Below, in pieces: positions 33,973 through 42,336 of a stretch of DNA of 64,000 nucleotides. Both the position numbers and the translations under genes were made by a program. Every line of letters starts with the position of its first letter. The stretch's first letter is position 1. The notes beneath the pieces were generated by a model. That model saw only the letters and a program-made list of their open reading frames with translations. It searched no databases and had not been told where the DNA came from. Source of the stretch: Oscillospiraceae bacterium (GTDB taxonomy: Bacteria; Bacillota; Clostridia; Oscillospirales; Ruminococcaceae); the NCBI GenBank assembly GCA_028692035.1, contig JAQUYD010000002.1, positions 1 to 64,000 on the forward strand, given 5' to 3'.

Positions 33973-35313
33973 ATGCTTAAGCGTAAAATCTATGAGCAAC
34001 TGCTTGATTGGAAACACAAAAGCGACGGTCAGACCGCAATTTTGATTGACGGTGCGCGTCGTGTCGGGAAAAGCTATATTGCAGAATTGTTTGCAACGCA
34101 GGAATATAAAAGTCATATCATAATTGACTTCGGAAATGCGCCGCAGGAGATTCTTGATTTGTTTGCAAATGAAAGCTCAGATCTCGACTTGTTTTTTTCG
34201 AAGCTTTCTGCATTTTATTCTACCGTACTGCATAAACGTCAATCGCTGATTGTCTTTGATGAAATTCAACAATTCCCAAGAGCAAGGCAGCTTATCAAAT
34301 ATCTTGTTGCAGACGGTCGCTATGACTTTCTTGAAACCGGTTCTCTGATTCGACTGAAAAAGAATACTGAAAATATCATCATTCCTTCCGAGGAGGAACA
34401 TATCGAGATGTTCCCGATGGATTTTGAGGAGTTTCTTTGGGCAATGGGCGACGAGGCAACCGTACCGCTCATTCAAAAATGTTTTAATGCCAAGAAGCCG
34501 CTCGGACAGACACTTCACCGCAAAATCATGAATGATTTCCGTCAATATGTCCTTGTGGGCGGGATGCCACAGTCTGTTCTTGCCTATCAGAATGGCAAAG
34601 ACTTTGCTGCATCTGATGAAGCTAAACGGCGTATTCTTCGACTTTACCGGGATGATGTTTCAAAGTTTGCAGACGGATACGAAGAAAAGGTTTATGCAGT
34701 TTTTGACGGCATCCCTGGACAGCTCTCTAAAAAGGAAAAAAAATATACACTGTCATCCATCAGCAGAAATGCCCGTTTCCGTGCTTACGAGGATTCCTTC
34801 ATTTGGCTGAATGAGGCGATGGTAGTAAACGCCTGCTTTAATGCAACCGATCCGAACGTTGGGCTTGCGCTCAGTGCAGACCATTCTACGGAGAAGTGTT
34901 ATATGGCAGATACCGGTCTGCTTGTAACGCATACTTTTATGGATTCATCTTTCACCGACAATGAGCTGTACAAGGCCATTCTTTTTGACAAGATCGATAT
35001 TAACGAGGGGATGATCATGGAAAATGTCGTAGCGCAAATGCTTCGGCGCAATGGGCATAAGCTGTACTTTTATTCACGCAGTGATAGTACAAACAGAGAA
35101 AATCATATGGAAATTGACTTTCTGGTGACGGAGAAAAAGAAAATATCACCCATAGAGGTCAAATCCGCAAATTATCGTTCCCATTCTTCCCTTGATAAAT
35201 TCCGAAAAAAGTTCTCGTCTAAAATCGGAGCCTCCTATATCCTATATCCGAAGGATGTCATGGAAAAGGACGGAATTCTGCATCTGCCGCTGTATATGGC
35301 AATGTTTCTATAA
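33973..35313 (+). CDS. AAA ATPase with DUF4143-type C-terminal domain
   Basis: A 446-residue AAA_14/DUF4143 protein. Walker A is IDGARRVGKSYI near residue 25-36 and Walker B is SLIVFDEIQQFP; the TGSLIRLKKN sensor segment and MFPMDFEEFLWA follow. The C-terminal DUF4143 domain contains EVKSANYRSHSSL, a restriction-endonuclease-like E-x-K motif. These archaeal/bacterial ATPases are common, often on accessory DNA; function is unclear and a nuclease-linked role has been suggested by the fold. It is driven by its own repeat-bearing promoter and ends at a bidirectional terminator. Confidence 0.8.
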   Translation: MLKRKIYEQLLDWKHKSDGQTAILIDGARRVGKSYIAELFATQEYKSHIIIDFGNAPQEILDLFANESSDLDLFFSKLSAFYSTVLHKRQSLIVFDEIQQFPRARQLIKYLVADGRYDFLETGSLIRLKKNTENIIIPSEEEHIEMFPMDFEEFLWAMGDEATVPLIQKCFNAKKPLGQTLHRKIMNDFRQYVLVGGMPQSVLAYQNGKDFAASDEAKRRILRLYRDDVSKFADGYEEKVYAVFDGIPGQLSKKEKKYTLSSISRNARFRAYEDSFIWLNEAMVVNACFNATDPNVGLALSADHSTEKCYMADTGLLVTHTFMDSSFTDNELYKAILFDKIDINEGMIMENVVAQMLRRNGHKLYFYSRSDSTNRENHMEIDFLVTEKKKISPIEVKSANYRSHSSLDKFRKKFSSKIGASYILYPKDVMEKDGILHLPLYMAMFL

Positions 35314-35394
35314 ATAATATAAACCTATCATAGCATAACAAATGCCATACAAAATAAAGTAGTAAAAATGTAAATAACAATCTCATATACACAT

Positions 35395-35435
35395 AAAAAT
35401 AATGGCGGCAGAACAATCTGCCGCCATTATTTTTT
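35395..35435. terminator. bidirectional terminator
   Basis: A perfect 18-bp stem (AAAAATAATGGCGGCAGA with its complement, 4-base loop) lies between the converging ATPase and XRE genes, overlapping the last codons of the latter. Confidence 0.88.
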
Positions 35436-35747
35436 AAGACCTTTTGCAATTGCTATGAGATGATCCAACTGCTCAGAATCTAATTGCTTGGCTATTCTCA
35501 GTAATTCGTTTGCTTTGCTTGGATTGACAGATGCGTCATCAAAAAATTCGCTTGGAGTTATGCCTAAGTATTCGCAAATATAGATTATCCCATCTAAAGA
35601 TGGCTTGGATTTTCCTGTTTCGATATTGTTAATATATCCGGGATTTTGTCCGATTGATAAGCTCATATCACGTGCGGACACACCCTTGGATTCGCGTAAG
35701 CGTGCTAATCTGAGTGCAAAATCAGTTGTATTCAATATACTCACCAC
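35427..35747 (-). CDS. XRE-family helix-turn-helix regulator
   Basis: A ~106-residue protein with an N-terminal XRE DNA-binding domain (LARLRESKGVSARDMSLSIG, then NPGYINNIETGKSKPSLDGI) and a short helical C-terminus (LLRIAKQLDSEQLDHLIAIA). It probably represses a promoter nearby. The start is uncertain: GTG 35747, GTG 35744 and TTG 35735 all follow GGTGG-like sequence. It is divergent from the SLOG-like gene, and the 130-bp gap between them holds a sigma-A promoter, so it may control the downstream cargo. Confidence 0.75.
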   Translation of the reverse strand: MVSILNTTDFALRLARLRESKGVSARDMSLSIGQNPGYINNIETGKSKPSLDGIIYICEYLGITPSEFFDDASVNPSKANELLRIAKQLDSEQLDHLIAIAKGLKK

Positions 35748-35808
35748 CCTGTATTATATTTTAACCTATACGGGCGGTGATTATATTATGTGTTGGGCTG
35801 TATTTTTA

Positions 35809-35837
35809 TTGAAATATCATCTGATAGATGTTATAAT
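35809..35837 (+). promoter_or_regulatory. sigma-A promoter of the SLOG-like gene
   Basis: TTGAAA at 35809-35814 and TATAAT at 35832-35837, 17-base spacer, 40 bases before the gene and divergent from the XRE regulator. Confidence 0.7.
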
Positions 35838-35876
35838 GGTGTAATCTATTAGATTTCATCAAACAGAGGTGATATT

Positions 35877-36338
35877 TTGACTATATATACGGTATGCTTT
35901 TTCGGGCATCGATATATTGATGATCCATTTGGAGTTGATTCGCAAATCTATGATTTGGTTTGTGAATTAATACGCAACAAAGAATATGTTGATTTTTTAA
36001 TTGGGCGTGACGGTGAGTTCGATCAGCTCGTTTCCTCGGCAATCATAAGAGCAAAGAAAAATATTTTTGATGCTAACAGCTCACATATATGGGTTATGCC
36101 CTATATAAAAGCAGCATTCACCAATAATTCGGAAGACTACGATAAATACTATGACGGAGTCGAAATCTGTGAAAGATCTGCCGGATGTCATCCAAAAGCA
36201 GCTATCACGATACGCAATCAATATATGATTCGTCGGTCAGACCTCTGCGTTTTTTATATCAAACACAATTATGGCGGCGCATTCAATGCACTACAATATG
36301 CGAAGAATTCAAATAAGGATATAATTATTTTTGATTAA
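35877..36338 (+). CDS. SLOG-like (DUF1273/YpsA-type) protein
   Basis: A 153-residue Rossmann-like protein. It has an opening CFFGHR motif, FLIGRDGEFDQLVSSAI (glycine-rich nucleotide-binding loop), RNQYMIRRSDLCVFYI, and HNYGGAFNALQYAKN near the end. This matches the SLOG fold group near DUF1273/YpsA, proteins that bind nucleotide-derived ligands and often accompany effector genes in bacterial conflict systems. The TTG start follows AGAGGTG. A K+ channel gene follows with its own promoter. Family placement is by motif; ligand and role are inferred. Confidence 0.6.
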   Translation: MTIYTVCFFGHRYIDDPFGVDSQIYDLVCELIRNKEYVDFLIGRDGEFDQLVSSAIIRAKKNIFDANSSHIWVMPYIKAAFTNNSEDYDKYYDGVEICERSAGCHPKAAITIRNQYMIRRSDLCVFYIKHNYGGAFNALQYAKNSNKDIIIFD

Positions 36339-36349
36339 TGCAAAACATC

Positions 36350-36378
36350 TTGACAATCGTAAACATTTGTAGTATAAT
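36350..36378 (+). promoter_or_regulatory. strong sigma-A promoter of the channel operon
   Basis: A consensus TTGACA (36350-36355) and consensus TATAAT (36373-36378) with a 17-base spacer, beginning just after the SLOG-like gene. It can drive the K+ channel gene and the long operon behind it. Confidence 0.88.
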
Positions 36379-36403
36379 TGTATCAATCAAGGTGGTGATG
36401 CGT

Positions 36404-37117
36404 ATGCGTAAACGTATTTTTGAAATAATTGAAGTTGCAGACAAGAAGGATAAAGTCAGCAATATATATGACGTTGGAATGATGGTCACGATTATTGCAA
36501 GTTTAATCCCTCTCGCTTTTAAGGCAACAAATGTTGTATTTGAATGGCTGGATTATATAACTGTTGCTATCTTTATTATTGATTACATACTTCGGCTGAT
36601 AACAGCAGACTATAAGTTGTCAGGTAATAAAGCAAAGGCATTTATTCTCTATCCGTTTACTCCTATGGCCATGATTGATTTATTGTCAATTTTGCCTTCC
36701 GTCACAATACTCAATAGCGGATTTAAGCTTTTGAAATTATTCAGACTTTTGCGTACATTCCGGGTGTTGAGAGCCTTGAAATTTCTACGATACTCAAAAA
36801 GCTTTGTTATTATTGCAAACGTTTTTAAAAAGCAAAAGCGTGTTCTCAGTGCAGTTGCGACCTTGGCAGTAGCTTATGTATTGATATCGGCGCTTGTGAT
36901 TTTCAATGTTGAGCCGGAGTCATTTAATTCATTCTTTGATGCAATATATTGGGCGACGGTTTCGCTTACAACAATGGGATATGGAGATATTTATCCCGTG
37001 ACCACCATCGGAAGATTTGTTACTATGGTTTCATCAATATTCGGAATTGCAATTATTGCACTACCGTCTGGCATAATAACAGCCGGATACCTTGATGAAA
37101 TCAAGGAAAAGGATTAA
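36404..37117 (+). CDS. voltage-gated potassium channel-like protein
   Basis: A 237-residue six-segment ion channel. The S4 helix carries spaced arginines (LLKLFRLLRTFRVLRALKFL) and the pore loop has the K+ selectivity filter TTMGYGD, followed by the S6 segment ending GIITAGYLDEI. It should form a tetrameric K+ channel in the membrane. No cytoplasmic RCK or cyclic-nucleotide domain is attached. I use ATG 36404, 8 bases after GGTGG; ATG 36398 and the longer frame to 36338 are less likely because the promoter lies inside that extension. A ribbon-helix-helix gene follows directly. Confidence 0.85.
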   Translation: MRKRIFEIIEVADKKDKVSNIYDVGMMVTIIASLIPLAFKATNVVFEWLDYITVAIFIIDYILRLITADYKLSGNKAKAFILYPFTPMAMIDLLSILPSVTILNSGFKLLKLFRLLRTFRVLRALKFLRYSKSFVIIANVFKKQKRVLSAVATLAVAYVLISALVIFNVEPESFNSFFDAIYWATVSLTTMGYGDIYPVTTIGRFVTMVSSIFGIAIIALPSGIITAGYLDEIKEKD

Positions 37118-37132
37118 ATGGAGGTGCTGAAA

Positions 37133-37330
37133 TTGGCTGGTAAAAAGTTAATAATACCATCGAAAAAGTATAAAGGCGATACTTCTGTTGTGTCGGCACG
37201 TTTACCTAACGAAATGATTAAAGACTTAGATAACATCGCCGAGAGCACCGGAAGAAACAGAAATGAAATCATTATGATGTGTCTTGAATATGCAATTGAT
37301 AACCTTGATACTGACGGAAAAGAGGATTAA
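37133..37330 (+). CDS. ribbon-helix-helix DNA-binding protein
   Basis: A 65-residue protein with a CopG/Arc-type ribbon-helix-helix: VSARLPNEMIKDLDNIAEST, then GRNRNEIIMMCLEYAIDNL. Such proteins act as dimeric repressors, often of their own operon. TTG 37133 is preferred, as GGAGG lies 8 bases upstream; ATG 37118 would overlap that site. It directly follows the K+ channel and precedes the membrane/SPFH genes. Confidence 0.7.
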   Translation: MAGKKLIIPSKKYKGDTSVVSARLPNEMIKDLDNIAESTGRNRNEIIMMCLEYAIDNLDTDGKED

Positions 37331-37333
37331 GCA

Positions 37334-38056
37334 ATGAAAAAGAACGGTGTAGTGTTTATAATTTATTCAATAATTGTTGCGGCATATGCCACCCTTTCCC
37401 TGATCCTCACCGTCGAGAAAAGCCCGGTGTTTTGGACAGGGTTTGGCTTTGTTATTTTTTCTATCGCTATTATGGGACTGATCACGGCGATTGCAACAGG
37501 AAAGAAAAGCTCCGCATTCCCTATCGAAATATCAATTGTAACATTATCCGGTATATATGTTGTAGCCGTTATTTGTATTAACATTCTTTGCGGTTATCTG
37601 CTTAAGGCCGGTATAAACATCTTTGTCTGCATCCACATAATTTGTCTTGCTTTATTTGCGGTAACTACTCTTCTGATGTTCATTACAAAATCAGGAATTA
37701 TCAAACAAAACAATGCTGTCAACGGCAAGATATGTGAAATGCAGGTTTTGATATATGACTTTGAAAAAATTAAGACGAAGCTGATAGATATGCAGGGAAG
37801 TTCCCGTAAAGACGCTATGTCTCTCATAGACAGCTTGCTTGATGAACTTCGTTTTTCAGACTTCGGTGTTTCGGTAGATGTTTCGGATATTGATAGCAAG
37901 TTAAGGAGCAAAGCGGAAAACCTGTCATCAGAAGTTGAAAACCTGATAGCCATAAAATCCAAAGATCTTTCGAGCATGGAACTGATGGTAAACGATATTA
38001 AAAAAGCAATTAAGGATCGCAATATGCAAATTCGCCTTATGAGCAGCAATATTTGA
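37334..38056 (+). CDS. four-helix membrane protein with helical cytoplasmic tail
   Basis: A 240-residue protein: four hydrophobic segments in the first ~130 residues, then a predicted coiled-coil or helical domain (LRSKAENLSSEVENLIAIKS is one helix). No recognised family. The gene at 39384 has the same layout and may be a distant paralogue. It is separated by 14 bases from the SPFH gene. Confidence 0.55.
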   Translation: MKKNGVVFIIYSIIVAAYATLSLILTVEKSPVFWTGFGFVIFSIAIMGLITAIATGKKSSAFPIEISIVTLSGIYVVAVICINILCGYLLKAGINIFVCIHIICLALFAVTTLLMFITKSGIIKQNNAVNGKICEMQVLIYDFEKIKTKLIDMQGSSRKDAMSLIDSLLDELRFSDFGVSVDVSDIDSKLRSKAENLSSEVENLIAIKSKDLSSMELMVNDIKKAIKDRNMQIRLMSSNI

Positions 38057-38070
38057 GGAGGGTATGAGCA

Positions 38071-39372
38071 ATGGCAATAGTAGAGGTAGTAAAATATAAC
38101 GGCAACCCGGATGTGTTTGCTTGGAAGTATCCGAGCGAGGAACTCGGAACATGGACGCAGCTTATCGTCAATGAATCACAGGAGGCAATTCTTTTCAAGG
38201 GCGGAAAGGCTTTGGATGTGTTTGGCAGTGGCAGACACACCCTCGAAACTGCAAACATTCCGATTCTGAATAAAATAATCAACTTACCCTTCGGCGGGCG
38301 TTCTCCGTTTACTGCCGAGGTGTGGTATATCAATAAAGTAAATTCTCTTGATATTAAGTGGGGTACGGCTTCCCCGATACAGTTACAAGATCCTAAATAT
38401 TCTATTTTCATTCCTGTAAGGGCATTCGGGCAATTTGGCATTCGCATTGAGAATTCTAAACAGTTTTTGGTGAAGTTGGTCGGAACCTTGCCGATTTTTG
38501 ACAAGACAAGTATCGTAAAATACTTCAGAGGCCTTTACCTTACAAAGGTCAAAGACGCTATCTCATCTTATCTTGTACATAAACAAATCAGCATTATGGA
38601 GATAAACGCTTATATTGAAGAACTTTCTTCTTATCTTCAGGAAAAAATGCAGCCGGTATTAGAGGAATACGGCATAAAACTGATCAATTTCTATGTCAAT
38701 GATATCAGTGTGCCGGAAGATGACAGCGCCGTTAAAAAGCTTAAAGATGCACTTGCAAAGAAGGCCGAAATGAATATTATCGGCTACAATTATCAGCAGG
38801 AGCGTTCCTTTGACACATTGGAAGGCGCCGCAAAGAACAACGGCTCATCTGCTAACCTTATGGGTGCCGGAATGGGGCTTGGAATGGGCGTAACTATGGG
38901 TGGAGCTGTCGGTAATCAATTCGGAGGAATATCAAAAAATATTAACACATCAGCTGAAGATACGAAGGCTTGTCCTTCGTGCGGAGCCATTATGCCCAAA
39001 AGCAAGCGCTTCTGCTCCGAGTGCGGATGTGATACAAACAAGAAAAAAGAAACGGACGAGGAAGGTTTTGTCACTTGTAACAATTGCGGAGCAAAATATA
39101 AAAGCACAATGAAATTCTGCCCTGAATGCGGTGACAAGTATAACCCCTGCCCGAAATGCGGCGCCGATCTGCCGGAAGGCGCTGTCGGTTGTACTGCTTG
39201 TGGTTATGAGCTCCCAACGCCTTGTCCTCACTGCGGTGCAACACTTCCTGATAAAAACGCGAAGTTCTGTCCGGAATGTGGCAAGTCGCTGATCAGAACC
39301 TGCCCCTCCTGTAGTAATCCGATTACCGGAACCCCGAAGTTCTGCCCGGAGTGCGGAACAAAATTGGAATAA
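38071..39372 (+). CDS. SPFH-domain protein with five zinc ribbons
   Basis: Residues 1-~265 form an SPFH/band-7 domain of the YdjI 'virion core' type: LIVNESQEAILFKGGKALDV, FGSGRHTLETANIP and LISFYV-like NFYVNDISVPEDD at its end. A Gly/Met-rich linker (GAGMGLGMGVTMGG) follows, then five consecutive double-CxxC zinc ribbons to the end (for example CPSCGAIMPKSKRFCSECG). SPFH proteins assemble into membrane-associated rings or lattices. In Bacillus subtilis the ydj operon combines such a protein with a zinc-ribbon protein and PspA in envelope stress. That link is by architecture, not by proven function. RBS GAGGAGGG precedes ATG 38071. Confidence 0.78.
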   Translation: MAIVEVVKYNGNPDVFAWKYPSEELGTWTQLIVNESQEAILFKGGKALDVFGSGRHTLETANIPILNKIINLPFGGRSPFTAEVWYINKVNSLDIKWGTASPIQLQDPKYSIFIPVRAFGQFGIRIENSKQFLVKLVGTLPIFDKTSIVKYFRGLYLTKVKDAISSYLVHKQISIMEINAYIEELSSYLQEKMQPVLEEYGIKLINFYVNDISVPEDDSAVKKLKDALAKKAEMNIIGYNYQQERSFDTLEGAAKNNGSSANLMGAGMGLGMGVTMGGAVGNQFGGISKNINTSAEDTKACPSCGAIMPKSKRFCSECGCDTNKKKETDEEGFVTCNNCGAKYKSTMKFCPECGDKYNPCPKCGADLPEGAVGCTACGYELPTPCPHCGATLPDKNAKFCPECGKSLIRTCPSCSNPITGTPKFCPECGTKLE

Positions 39373-39383
39373 GGTGAATACAA

Positions 39384-40082
39384 ATGAAACTGATTAAAAA
39401 GAATTTATTCAGTGCCTTGATCTTTGCTATCATCATAGCTGTTTCAATGATTATTTACGGCTTGATTCCTTATGAAAAATCCGATTTTGACAAATTAGTA
39501 ATGCAGTGTGTGATATCTTCTGAGGTGCTTGGCTTTCTGAACGTGCTGGTTTATAATGCGGTTTCAAGCAAAAAGAAACTGTCATTGGCTGCCGGTGGAT
39601 ACACTTCTTCGATAATATATGTAGGGCTTTCTGTGATAGTGTCCGTTTTGTTTTCAATTTATTACAGACACGCTGAAAAAACATATCTTATACTCTTTAC
39701 AATTATCACAGCTGTATTTGTCATTGCTTCTATTTTGATTTATATAATCGGAAAATCCACGGCTTCAAATACGGCAAATATTGAAAAATGTAGTGCTGCC
39801 TTCAAGGAATTCGAGTATATTATGGAATCAATTTGCAGAGACAACGAGAATCCCGCTTACAGAACATCATTTGAAAAAATATCAGAAGCTATCAAGTCGT
39901 GTGATCAAAGCAGCTATGTGGAAACCGATGATAAAATTCATCGGTGTCTACAGCAGTTAAAAGATCAAATGGATAGCGACAGCAGCGATGAAAAAAAGGT
40001 TGAAGCAATTTCTGAAAAAATATTTGCACTTATAAAACAACGCACTTCTGAAGTTAGTGGGTTAAAGCTTGGGGGTATTTAA
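39384..40082 (+). CDS. multi-pass membrane protein with helical tail
   Basis: A 232-residue protein with four hydrophobic segments (first at residues 7-30) followed by a charged helical C-terminal region of about 100 residues. Same overall plan as the 37334 gene product; sequence similarity looks weak by eye. No known family. It starts 11 bases after the SPFH gene stop with an AAGGTG site and is followed after 2 bases by the next gene. Confidence 0.5.
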   Translation: MKLIKKNLFSALIFAIIIAVSMIIYGLIPYEKSDFDKLVMQCVISSEVLGFLNVLVYNAVSSKKKLSLAAGGYTSSIIYVGLSVIVSVLFSIYYRHAEKTYLILFTIITAVFVIASILIYIIGKSTASNTANIEKCSAAFKEFEYIMESICRDNENPAYRTSFEKISEAIKSCDQSSYVETDDKIHRCLQQLKDQMDSDSSDEKKVEAISEKIFALIKQRTSEVSGLKLGGI

Positions 40083-40084
40083 GT

Positions 40085-40666
40085 ATGGCATCGGATAATG
40101 TTGCGACTGCTTTGAAAAAAGCAAGGGCAAAAGGGCTAACACAGCAGGTGCTTGGATGGATCATAACAATATTTTGCGGATTGATGGCGTCGGTAGGTGC
40201 AGGATCCTCCGGCTTTAAGGAAACAGTTGATGTTGTTATGGTTACTATGTTTGCCTTGTTTACCGTTTTAGGTGTTAGACTAATTATTAAAGGCTGTAAG
40301 CGCAAAAAACTAATCAAAAACTATTATGATTATTCTGCTCGGCTTTCCGCTGATCCTGATAAATCTCTTGATTTATTAGCTTCCTCTATTGGCGCAACGG
40401 TTGCGGCTGTTACAAAAGATGTTTCCGATATGATAGCTTTAGGCTTTTTCCCCGGGGCTTTTCTCGATACCGCTCATAATCGTATTGTTATGAAAGAGGA
40501 TAAGCCCATAGTTACCCAAACAAATCCGGTTGCAGCTTCCACTACTACAACGCAGGCTGTGAAGTATATTACTGTACAGTGCAGAGGATGCGGAGCAACC
40601 AACAAAATTATTGCAGGCACTGTCGGCGAATGTGAATTTTGTGGCTCTCAGATATCAGATAATTGA
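40085..40666 (+). CDS. two-helix membrane protein with C-terminal zinc ribbon
   Basis: A 193-residue protein with two hydrophobic segments (about residues 20-70), a middle helical domain (SADPDKSLDLLASSIGATVA) and a C-terminal zinc ribbon CRGCGATNKIIAG...CEFCGSQI. The middle domain and ribbon are similar to those of the next gene, so these are tandem paralogues. No named family recognised. It probably sits in the membrane with the ribbon in the cytoplasm and acts with the SPFH protein. Confidence 0.55.
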   Translation: MASDNVATALKKARAKGLTQQVLGWIITIFCGLMASVGAGSSGFKETVDVVMVTMFALFTVLGVRLIIKGCKRKKLIKNYYDYSARLSADPDKSLDLLASSIGATVAAVTKDVSDMIALGFFPGAFLDTAHNRIVMKEDKPIVTQTNPVAASTTTTQAVKYITVQCRGCGATNKIIAGTVGECEFCGSQISDN

Positions 40667-40679
40667 GGAGGAAATTGCA

Positions 40680-41315
40680 ATGCAAAAAAAGTCGACTTCG
40701 TGGGGAATTATCGCATTATGGCTGATTTTATTCTTTCCTGTAGGTATTTTCTTTATTGTTAAAAAAATGACCGGCGATAAATTCAGCTACATAAAAAACG
40801 GAAAAGCACTAAAGAATTTAGGTGTTGTATTGATATGTTTTGCCGGATTATATTTAATCATGTTGTTTACAGGCGACTTGACCGCTGGTCCCGTGCTTAG
40901 TATTATTCTGATTTTTGGTGGTTCCGGAGCATTATGTCTATATAAAGGAATGGAATACATTAAACGCGGCACCAAATATAATCGATATGTCGCTATAATC
41001 AATGCCAGCAATGACTTGCTTGTCGATAATATTGCGGCGGCGGTGCCTACAACTTATGATCAAGCGGTCAAGGATATTCAGTCGATGTTGGATGACGGAT
41101 TCTTTATGAATGCCTATTTAGACTTGAATAAGAGAGAGCTGATTATGGCCAAAGCTGCCCCTCAGCCAAATGTAATCGCAAATAATATGTTTGTCGGGTC
41201 TCAGGGAGCGACAAATAATCAGCCGCATTCTGTCAAGTGCCCCAATTGCGGTGCGACAAATACAGTTGTTCCGGGAGCAAAGAACGAATGTGAATATTGC
41301 GGTTCACCGCTATAA
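40680..41315 (+). CDS. membrane protein with C-terminal zinc ribbon (paralogue)
   Basis: A 211-residue protein with three or four hydrophobic segments in the first ~100 residues, a middle domain (TYDQAVKDIQSMLDDGFFMN, then AYLDLNKRELIMAK, which parallels GFFPGAFLDTAHNRIVMK in the preceding protein) and a C-terminal ribbon CPNCGATNTVVPG...CEYCGSPL. ATG 40680 follows GAGGAGG. It is a paralogue of its neighbour and part of the same operon. Confidence 0.55.
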   Translation: MQKKSTSWGIIALWLILFFPVGIFFIVKKMTGDKFSYIKNGKALKNLGVVLICFAGLYLIMLFTGDLTAGPVLSIILIFGGSGALCLYKGMEYIKRGTKYNRYVAIINASNDLLVDNIAAAVPTTYDQAVKDIQSMLDDGFFMNAYLDLNKRELIMAKAAPQPNVIANNMFVGSQGATNNQPHSVKCPNCGATNTVVPGAKNECEYCGSPL

Positions 41316-41385
41316 GTTACGTGATATTTGAAGTTTTGAAAAAAGTCATAAAAGTGGGCGAATACCATTTGGAGGTGAAGTTCGA

Positions 41386-41787
41386 TTGATAGTTTTAAAA
41401 GTTCTTAAAAACGAAAATAAATTTTTTAAAGCCTTGACTATGGGATTGGAAAACGAAAGTGTTTATGATGTAAATGTCGATAAAAAGGTTGTTGCCACAT
41501 TGCAGCCGGGAGAAGAAACGTTAATTGAATTATCGCCCGGTTCTCATACTGTTCTGTTTAAGGCGGCTCGTTCCATTGGAGTAAAAAGTAATAAACTGAC
41601 CGTAAACATCGATGCGGATAAAGATTATGTTATACAAGCACAAAACGGAATGAGTGGTGTTGTCGCCAGCTATTCGTTGATGATATCCACTAATGATGCA
41701 ATAATTAAATGCCCAAATTGTGGAGCGCCGAACAAAATAGCCGAAAAGAAATCTGCCAATTGCGAATATTGCGGTTCGCCGCTATAA
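41386..41787 (+). CDS. small beta-rich protein with C-terminal zinc ribbon
   Basis: A 133-residue soluble protein. Residues 10-100 look beta-rich (VYDVNVDKKVVATLQPGEET and SPGSHTVLFKAARSIGVKSN, an Ig-like or PEGA-like carbohydrate-binding pattern). It ends with CPNCGAPNKIAEK...CEYCGSPL, nearly the same ribbon as the two preceding membrane proteins. TTG 41386 follows GGAGGTG. The shared tag suggests all three dock to the same partner. Confidence 0.5.
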   Translation: MIVLKVLKNENKFFKALTMGLENESVYDVNVDKKVVATLQPGEETLIELSPGSHTVLFKAARSIGVKSNKLTVNIDADKDYVIQAQNGMSGVVASYSLMISTNDAIIKCPNCGAPNKIAEKKSANCEYCGSPL

Positions 41788-41803
41788 AATAGGAGGAAAA
41801 ATT

Positions 41804-42166
41804 ATGAAATGTCAGGTTTGCGGAACTGAGTTTGAGGGTAAATTCTGCACAAACTGCGGAACATCTGCCGGACAAAACCAAGTATCGGTACAAAACCACA
41901 CACCGATTCAAAAGGGCATGACTTGCAGAAAATGCGGAAGTGCAAATATCAGTGTTCAGGTAATTAACGAGGTTAAACTAAAAAATCAACATCACGGAAT
42001 CATTTGGTGGCTCTGCATCGGCTGGTGGTGGCTGTTTTTCAAGTGGATGTTCTTAACTCTTCCGGCTTTAATTTTCAAAATATTCGGGCATAAGAAGCAA
42101 AAAGTTATTAACAAGCAGAAAACCATCTGCGTATGCCAAAATTGCGGAAACAAATGGAATGCTTAA
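41804..42166 (+). CDS. zinc-ribbon membrane protein
   Basis: A 120-residue protein with an N-terminal zinc ribbon (MKCQVCGTEFEGKFCTNCGT), a second CxxC pair (CRKCGSANI), a Trp-rich hydrophobic segment (WWLCIGWWWLFFKWMFL) and a final CQNCGNKW. Its first 19 residues closely match those of the gene at 42337, also at the DNA level, which shows recent duplication of that module. AGGAGG precedes the ATG. Confidence 0.6.
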   Translation: MKCQVCGTEFEGKFCTNCGTSAGQNQVSVQNHTPIQKGMTCRKCGSANISVQVINEVKLKNQHHGIIWWLCIGWWWLFFKWMFLTLPALIFKIFGHKKQKVINKQKTICVCQNCGNKWNA

Positions 42167-42183
42167 CTGTTGAGGTGGCGCGA

Positions 42184-42318
42184 ATGGCAACATTTGTTTT
42201 GACTCGAATGCCATTATCTCTAAACCGACAGGAAAGAAAAAATATTAAATGCTTGTGGGATGGAAAAACAAAAGAAGCGTTAAATGTTCTCAATGGCTTA
42301 ATAAAACCAATTAAATAA
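42184..42318 (+). CDS. possible 44-residue protein
   Basis: An ATG-initiated frame after GAGGTGG encodes MATFVLTRMPLSLNRQERKN and 24 more residues ending LNGLIKPIK. It fits neatly between two operon genes and has a plausible ribosome-binding site, but no family is recognised and length alone gives little support. Confidence 0.3.
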   Translation: MATFVLTRMPLSLNRQERKNIKCLWDGKTKEALNVLNGLIKPIK

Positions 42319-42336
42319 AAATTTGGAGGAAGAATT

